Origin: Desulfobulbaceae bacterium
Lineage (GTDB): Bacteria > Desulfobacterota > Desulfobulbia > Desulfobulbales > Desulfobulbaceae
Reading direction: 5' to 3'
Assembly (NCBI GenBank): GCA_026986885.1
Contig: JALSNT010000510.1
Coordinates: 1 to 8,454, forward strand
DNA: 8,454 nucleotides
A program made the position numbers and the translations under genes. Below the pieces are notes generated by a model. It saw only the letters and a program-made list of their open reading frames with translations, was not told where the DNA came from and ran no database searches. Shown here in pieces: positions 5,752-8,454 of the stretch (position 1 is its first letter; every line of letters starts with the position of its first letter).

Positions 5752-6750
5752 ATGTCCACCTGGTATGTCGCCGCCAATGGTAAATCAATAGGCCCGTTTT
5801 CGACCGCCCAACTCACTGCATCCATTGCATCGGGTCAGTATTCCCCTGCAACCCTTGTCTGGCGGGAAGGTTTTGCTGACTGGCAGCCGATCTCGGAAAT
5901 CCCGGAGTTGAACAATCCCGCTGCAGCCCAAGGTAATCCGCCACCTGTTTCCGGCCAACAGGCCCATGAAATTGATTTCGAGATATTCGGGCATGAGATG
6001 CAGTTTGTTGAAATAGAACTTGACCCGGAAGAGAGTGTTGTCGCCGAAGCAGGTGCCATGATGTATATGAGTGACGGCATAAAAATGGATACCATTTTCG
6101 GCGATGGCTCCCTGAGTTCCCAGTCCGGCGGATTTTTCGATAAAATGTTGGGGGCGGGCAAGCGCTTGATTTCCGGAGAGGGTTTGTTCATTACCATGTT
6201 TACCCATACCGGCCGGGGCAAGGGAAAGGCCGCCTTTGCCGCCCCCTATCCGGGCAAAATCATCCCGCTGGATCTGAAAAAATACAACGGTCGCATTATC
6301 TGCCAGAAAGATGCCTTCCTCTGCGCGGCCAGAGGGGTGGCCATCGGGGTGGCCTTTCAGAAGAAGATCGGCGCCGCCCTGTTTGGCGGCGAGGGTTTTA
6401 TCATGCAGCAACTTGATGGTGACGGCCTTACCTTTGTTCACGCAGGCGGCACCATCGTCGAAAAAGAGCTGGCAGCCGGAGAAACGCTGCGGGTCGACAC
6501 CGGTTGCCTGGTCGCCCTGACGCGGACGGTACATTACGACATCGAATATGTCGGCAATGTAAAATCGGCAATCTTCGGCGGCGAAAGTTTTTTCTTTGCC
6601 ACCCTGCAGGGTCCCGGCCATGTCTGGCTGCAGTCCCTGCCCTTCTCAAGACTGGCCGGACGTATCTACCAGGCAGCCCCGCAGACGGGCGGCCAGAGCG
6701 TGGGCGAAGGATCGGTCATCGGCGGCATTGCCTCCATGTTTGAACGGTAA
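5752..6750 (+). CDS. GYF_2-AIM24 (TIGR00266) family protein
   Basis: The protein has 332 residues in two parts. Residues 4-52 form a GYF_2 (DUF4339) domain, seen as [19 protein letters not shown]-like spacing and the conserved tryptophans at 37 and 44 ([12 protein letters not shown]). After a short Pro/Gly/Gln linker (about 55-72), residues 75-310 form an AIM24/TIGR00266 beta-rich domain. Recognisable stretches are [11 protein letters not shown] at 96-106, [19 protein letters not shown] at 132-150, [15 protein letters not shown] at 211-225, [11 protein letters not shown] at 246-256 and [16 protein letters not shown] at 274-289. AIM24 relatives are named after a yeast mitochondrial protein; their bacterial role is not settled. 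GYF_2 domains are commonly joined to membrane or scaffold proteins and probably bind a partner. No signal peptide or membrane helix is visible. GAGGT lies six bases before the ATG, supporting this start. The gene is divergent from the QTMAN-like gene and shares its upstream palindromes. Confidence 0.9.
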   Translation: MSTWYVAANGKSIGPFSTAQLTASIASGQYSPATLVWREGFADWQPISEIPELNNPAAAQGNPPPVSGQQAHEIDFEIFGHEMQFVEIELDPEESVVAEAGAMMYMSDGIKMDTIFGDGSLSSQSGGFFDKMLGAGKRLISGEGLFITMFTHTGRGKGKAAFAAPYPGKIIPLDLKKYNGRIICQKDAFLCAARGVAIGVAFQKKIGAALFGGEGFIMQQLDGDGLTFVHAGGTIVEKELAAGETLRVDTGCLVALTRTVHYDIEYVGNVKSAIFGGESFFFATLQGPGHVWLQSLPFSRLAGRIYQAAPQTGGQSVGEGSVIGGIASMFER

Positions 6751-6825
6751 TAAACCGCAGTTATGCACACCGCAGGCAGAAATTAGACGGTCATCCCGCC
6801 CCTGTCTTCCGTCCTCTGTTACGGG

Positions 6826-6869
6826 AGAACAGACCGAAAAAATCCTATGTCGGGGAACCGGTCTGTTCT
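6826..6869. terminator. Large hairpin between convergent AIM24 and DUF533 genes, possible bidirectional terminator
   Basis: Perfect 11-base arms AGAACAGACCG (6826-6836) and CGGTCTGTTCT (6859-6869) enclose 22 bases. The right arm lies inside the last codons of the DUF533-like gene and the loop holds its stop codon (6845-6847). A competing small stem, CTGTT (6816-6820) with AACAG (6828-6832), shares the left arm. No T run directly follows the stem on either strand, so it is not a textbook intrinsic terminator. Its place between two convergent genes still makes transcription ending or 3'-end protection the simplest explanation. Confidence 0.4.
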
Positions 6870-7528
6870 TCTAAAAATTTTCGGACGGCAGGGCTTAGGC
6901 CAAGCGCCTGACCGAGCGTGTCCAGCCACTGGCGTTCGGCATCGGTATCCGCGGTGATGGCTCCTGCTGCCAGCAGATACATGGTCTTTGCCGATGCCGG
7001 ATCAGTTATGCCAATGGTCAACTCCTCAATGCTCCTGGGATGGCGCAGTTCATCAAGGAGAAACATCTTTTCCTCGCCGCTCAACTCGGCATTGCGCAGT
7101 TTTTCCAGGATGGCCTGTTCCTCATCCTGATCCAGGGTTCCGTCGGCATGGGCCGCGGCAATCATGGCCTGGATCATGCGCCTGGCAAGCTGATCAGGCG
7201 GTAACTCTGGATTTGCCTCGTCGTTGCCGACAGTCCGTCTGCCTGGCGGTGGTGAGGGCATGTTACCGGCGCCCGGAGGAGGTGGCGGCGGTGGAGCGGA
7301 GGTCTGTCCCGGTATGGGTGGGGGCGGAGGAGTTGCGCCTCCGGTTGGTGGTTGTCGCTGTTGCTGCGTTTTTTGTTCCGATAAAATTTCATAGGCGCCG
7401 ACGCCAAGGCCGATAACCGTCATCAGGCCTGTTCCCGATGCCAGCGAATCCATCAGGCCGGAACCGCCACCGGTGGAGCCAAGTGTTTCCCGTACAATCT
7501 TGCCAAGCAATTGTTGGGCATCAAACAT
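6845..7528 (-). CDS. DUF533 / TerB-like protein with proline-rich linker
   Basis: The protein has 227 residues. The first 50 are Gly-rich with a hydrophobic stretch, GTGLMTVIGLGVGAYEI at 32-48, that may be a membrane or membrane-associated segment, as in DUF533 (YebE-like) proteins. Residues 60-96 are a low-complexity linker rich in Pro with runs of five and seven prolines. Residues 110-224 form a TerB-like helical domain: ARRMIQAMIAAAHADGTLDQDEEQAI at 115-140 with acidic Asp129, Asp133 and Glu136 in the usual pattern, and ITADTDAERQWLDTLGQALGL at 191-211. TerB domains are linked to tellurite resistance and metal or stress responses, but the molecular role of DUF533 proteins is unknown. An AGGAG lies ten bases before the ATG at 7528. 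The gene converges on the AIM24 gene and its stop lies within the shared hairpin. It is divergent from the aminopeptidase gene. Confidence 0.88.
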   Translation of the reverse strand: MFDAQQLLGKIVRETLGSTGGGSGLMDSLASGTGLMTVIGLGVGAYEILSEQKTQQQRQPPTGGATPPPPPIPGQTSAPPPPPPPGAGNMPSPPPGRRTVGNDEANPELPPDQLARRMIQAMIAAAHADGTLDQDEEQAILEKLRNAELSGEEKMFLLDELRHPRSIEELTIGITDPASAKTMYLLAAGAITADTDAERQWLDTLGQALGLSPAVRKFLEEQTGSPT

Positions 7529-7663
7529 TTTTTCTTTTCTCCTGAATTATTTTTTCTTAAACGTGTCAGAGTTGGTTTGCATTCCTGGGATAGCCACGCT
7601 ACTCTATATATACATCCGCAATCAAAAAGAAAACAAAAGAAAATTTGCGAGAACATAACAATA
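7529..7663. promoter_or_regulatory. Divergent intergenic region between DUF533-like and aminopeptidase genes
   Basis: This 135-base AT-rich stretch must hold the start signals of both flanking genes. The best element is TATATATA at 7605-7612. Read on the minus strand it can serve as a -10 box preceded after 18 bases by TTGTTT, which would give the DUF533-like transcript a leader of roughly 70 bases. On the plus strand the same AT block could be a -10 for the aminopeptidase, but no good -35 stands at the right distance. No clear operator palindrome was found. Confidence 0.3.
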
Positions 7664-8454
7664 ATGGCGATACAATCCGCAAAAATTAACGATCTGCTTG
7701 CTTTTATTGCCGACTCCCCCACGCCGTATCATGCAACCGATCACCTGGTCAGCCGGCTGCTGGATAATGGTTTTTCCCGGCTTCGACTCGCCGATGACTG
7801 GACAATGCCTGGACCGGGCAGGTTTTTTATCGTCAATCAGCACGCAGGCCTGGCCGCCTTCACACTGACGGCCGCGTCTCCCGACCGCAATGGCCTGAGA
7901 ATCGCCGGGGCACATACCGATTCCCCCTGCCTCAAATTAAAACCCAATCCAGTGCAACGAAAAAAAAATATGCTGCAATGCGGGGTTGAGGTATACGGCG
8001 GTCCCCTGCTTTCCACCTGGTTTGACCGCGACCTTTCCCTTGCCGGACGCCTTTCCTGGCTGGACGACAGTGGTGGTCTGCAGAGCGGCTTGATCGATTG
8101 CAAACGACCAATAGCCGTGATACCCAGTCTGGCTGTTCATTTGGACAGGGAGGCTCACAGCAAAAAAACAATCAATAAACAGACGGATCTTGTCCCCCTG
8201 CTGCTGACATCGGATGACGAATGCAGTTTTACTGATATCCTCAGGCAACAAACAGTCCGGGAACATCCCGGTGCCGTCGTCAAAGAGATCATCGGCCATG
8301 ATCTTTTCTTCTACGATAACCAACCGCCGGCCCTGACCGGCCTGCGGGGTGATTTCCTGACAGGCGCCCGCATGGACAATCTCATTTCCTGTTTTACTCT
8401 GATAGACGCCTTAATCCATGCACCCGGCACAACAAAAAAAAATTCCATGATTAT
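7664..8454 (+). CDS. apeB: M18 family aminopeptidase (aspartyl aminopeptidase type), 3' end outside window
   Basis: M18 peptidases are cytoplasmic two-metal enzymes that remove N-terminal residues, often acidic ones, from peptides. The window contains 263 complete codons; family members are usually 420-480 residues, so the C-terminal part is beyond the right edge. Visible motifs are the N-terminal LLAFIADSPTPYHA at 11-24, AGAHTDSPCLKLKPNP at 81-96, EVYGGPLLSTWFDRDLSLAGR at 109-129, and GARMDNL at 234-240. His84 in the second motif is a metal ligand and Asp86 is next to the active site. Asp238 in the last matches the Asp that bridges the two metals. The remaining ligands lie outside. The ATG at 7664 starts the conserved N-terminus; its only Shine-Dalgarno candidate is a weak GAGAA about 11 bases upstream. 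The gene symbol is by family analogy, and peptide preference cannot be told from this part. Confidence 0.92.
   Translation, partial: MAIQSAKINDLLAFIADSPTPYHATDHLVSRLLDNGFSRLRLADDWTMPGPGRFFIVNQHAGLAAFTLTAASPDRNGLRIAGAHTDSPCLKLKPNPVQRKKNMLQCGVEVYGGPLLSTWFDRDLSLAGRLSWLDDSGGLQSGLIDCKRPIAVIPSLAVHLDREAHSKKTINKQTDLVPLLLTSDDECSFTDILRQQTVREHPGAVVKEIIGHDLFFYDNQPPALTGLRGDFLTGARMDNLISCFTLIDALIHAPGTTKKNSMI

Noticed and set aside
5785..6621. A 278-codon open frame on the minus strand opposite the AIM24 gene
   Set aside because: The plus-strand frame has a good ribosome binding site and continuous GYF_2 and AIM24 motifs; the antisense frame shows no family signal.
1..8454. Mobile element, CRISPR array, toxin-antitoxin or defence system
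   Set aside because: No transposase, integrase, regularly spaced repeat array, or small toxin-antitoxin pair could be identified on either strand.

Overview
The window is an ordinary bacterial chromosomal segment with eight recognisable genes, two of them cut by the window edges. Gene content is compact, every intergenic gap is under 160 bases, and most start codons are ATG. The combination of cobamide nucleotide-loop genes, a bacterial homologue of the tRNA-queuosine mannosyltransferase and a GYF_2-AIM24 protein would fit a Gram-negative anaerobe, possibly of the Desulfobacterota (Desulfobulbales-like). This taxonomic guess rests on impression only; no rRNA or other marker gene is present.

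Left block, minus strand, read right to left: aroK (4338-3823), a 580-residue divergent DUF89/ARMT1-like protein (3813-2071), cobC (2060-1470), cobU (1390-833) and cobT (720 running off the left edge). The first three are 9 and 10 bases apart, cobU follows after 79 bases and cobT after 112, so they probably form one transcript with possible internal signals. CobU activates adenosylcobinamide, CobT makes alpha-ribazole phosphate, and CobC removes the phosphate from the nucleotide or the coenzyme. Together they cover most of nucleotide-loop assembly of B12-type cofactors; only the cobalamin synthase CobS is not seen. Shikimate kinase and the DUF89-like protein are not standard members of that pathway. 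Both carry substitutions at positions that normally hold metal: a Gly in place of the Walker A Ser/Thr in AroK, and loss of the Asp/Asn ligands in the DUF89-like protein.

Middle: a QTMAN/DUF3524-type GT4 glycosyltransferase (5621-4494, minus) is divergent from a GYF_2-AIM24 protein (5752-6750, plus). Their 130-base shared region holds a good sigma70-like promoter on the minus strand. Touching its -35 box are three copies of TTCATGAA-like palindromes at exact 11-base spacing. This is the clearest unexplained regulatory structure in the window. A probable terminator hairpin follows the glycosyltransferase.

Right block: the AIM24 gene converges on a DUF533/TerB-like protein with a proline-rich linker (7528-6845, minus), with a large hairpin between them. 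That gene is in turn divergent from an M18 aminopeptidase (7664 to the right edge, plus).

No tRNA, rRNA, CRISPR array, transposase, integrase or phage gene was seen, and there is no B12-riboswitch-like B12 box in the gaps. I do not see a new defence or mobile system here. The items most worth following up are the DUF89-like protein, the altered kinase P-loop, the bacterial QTMAN homologue and the triple palindrome.
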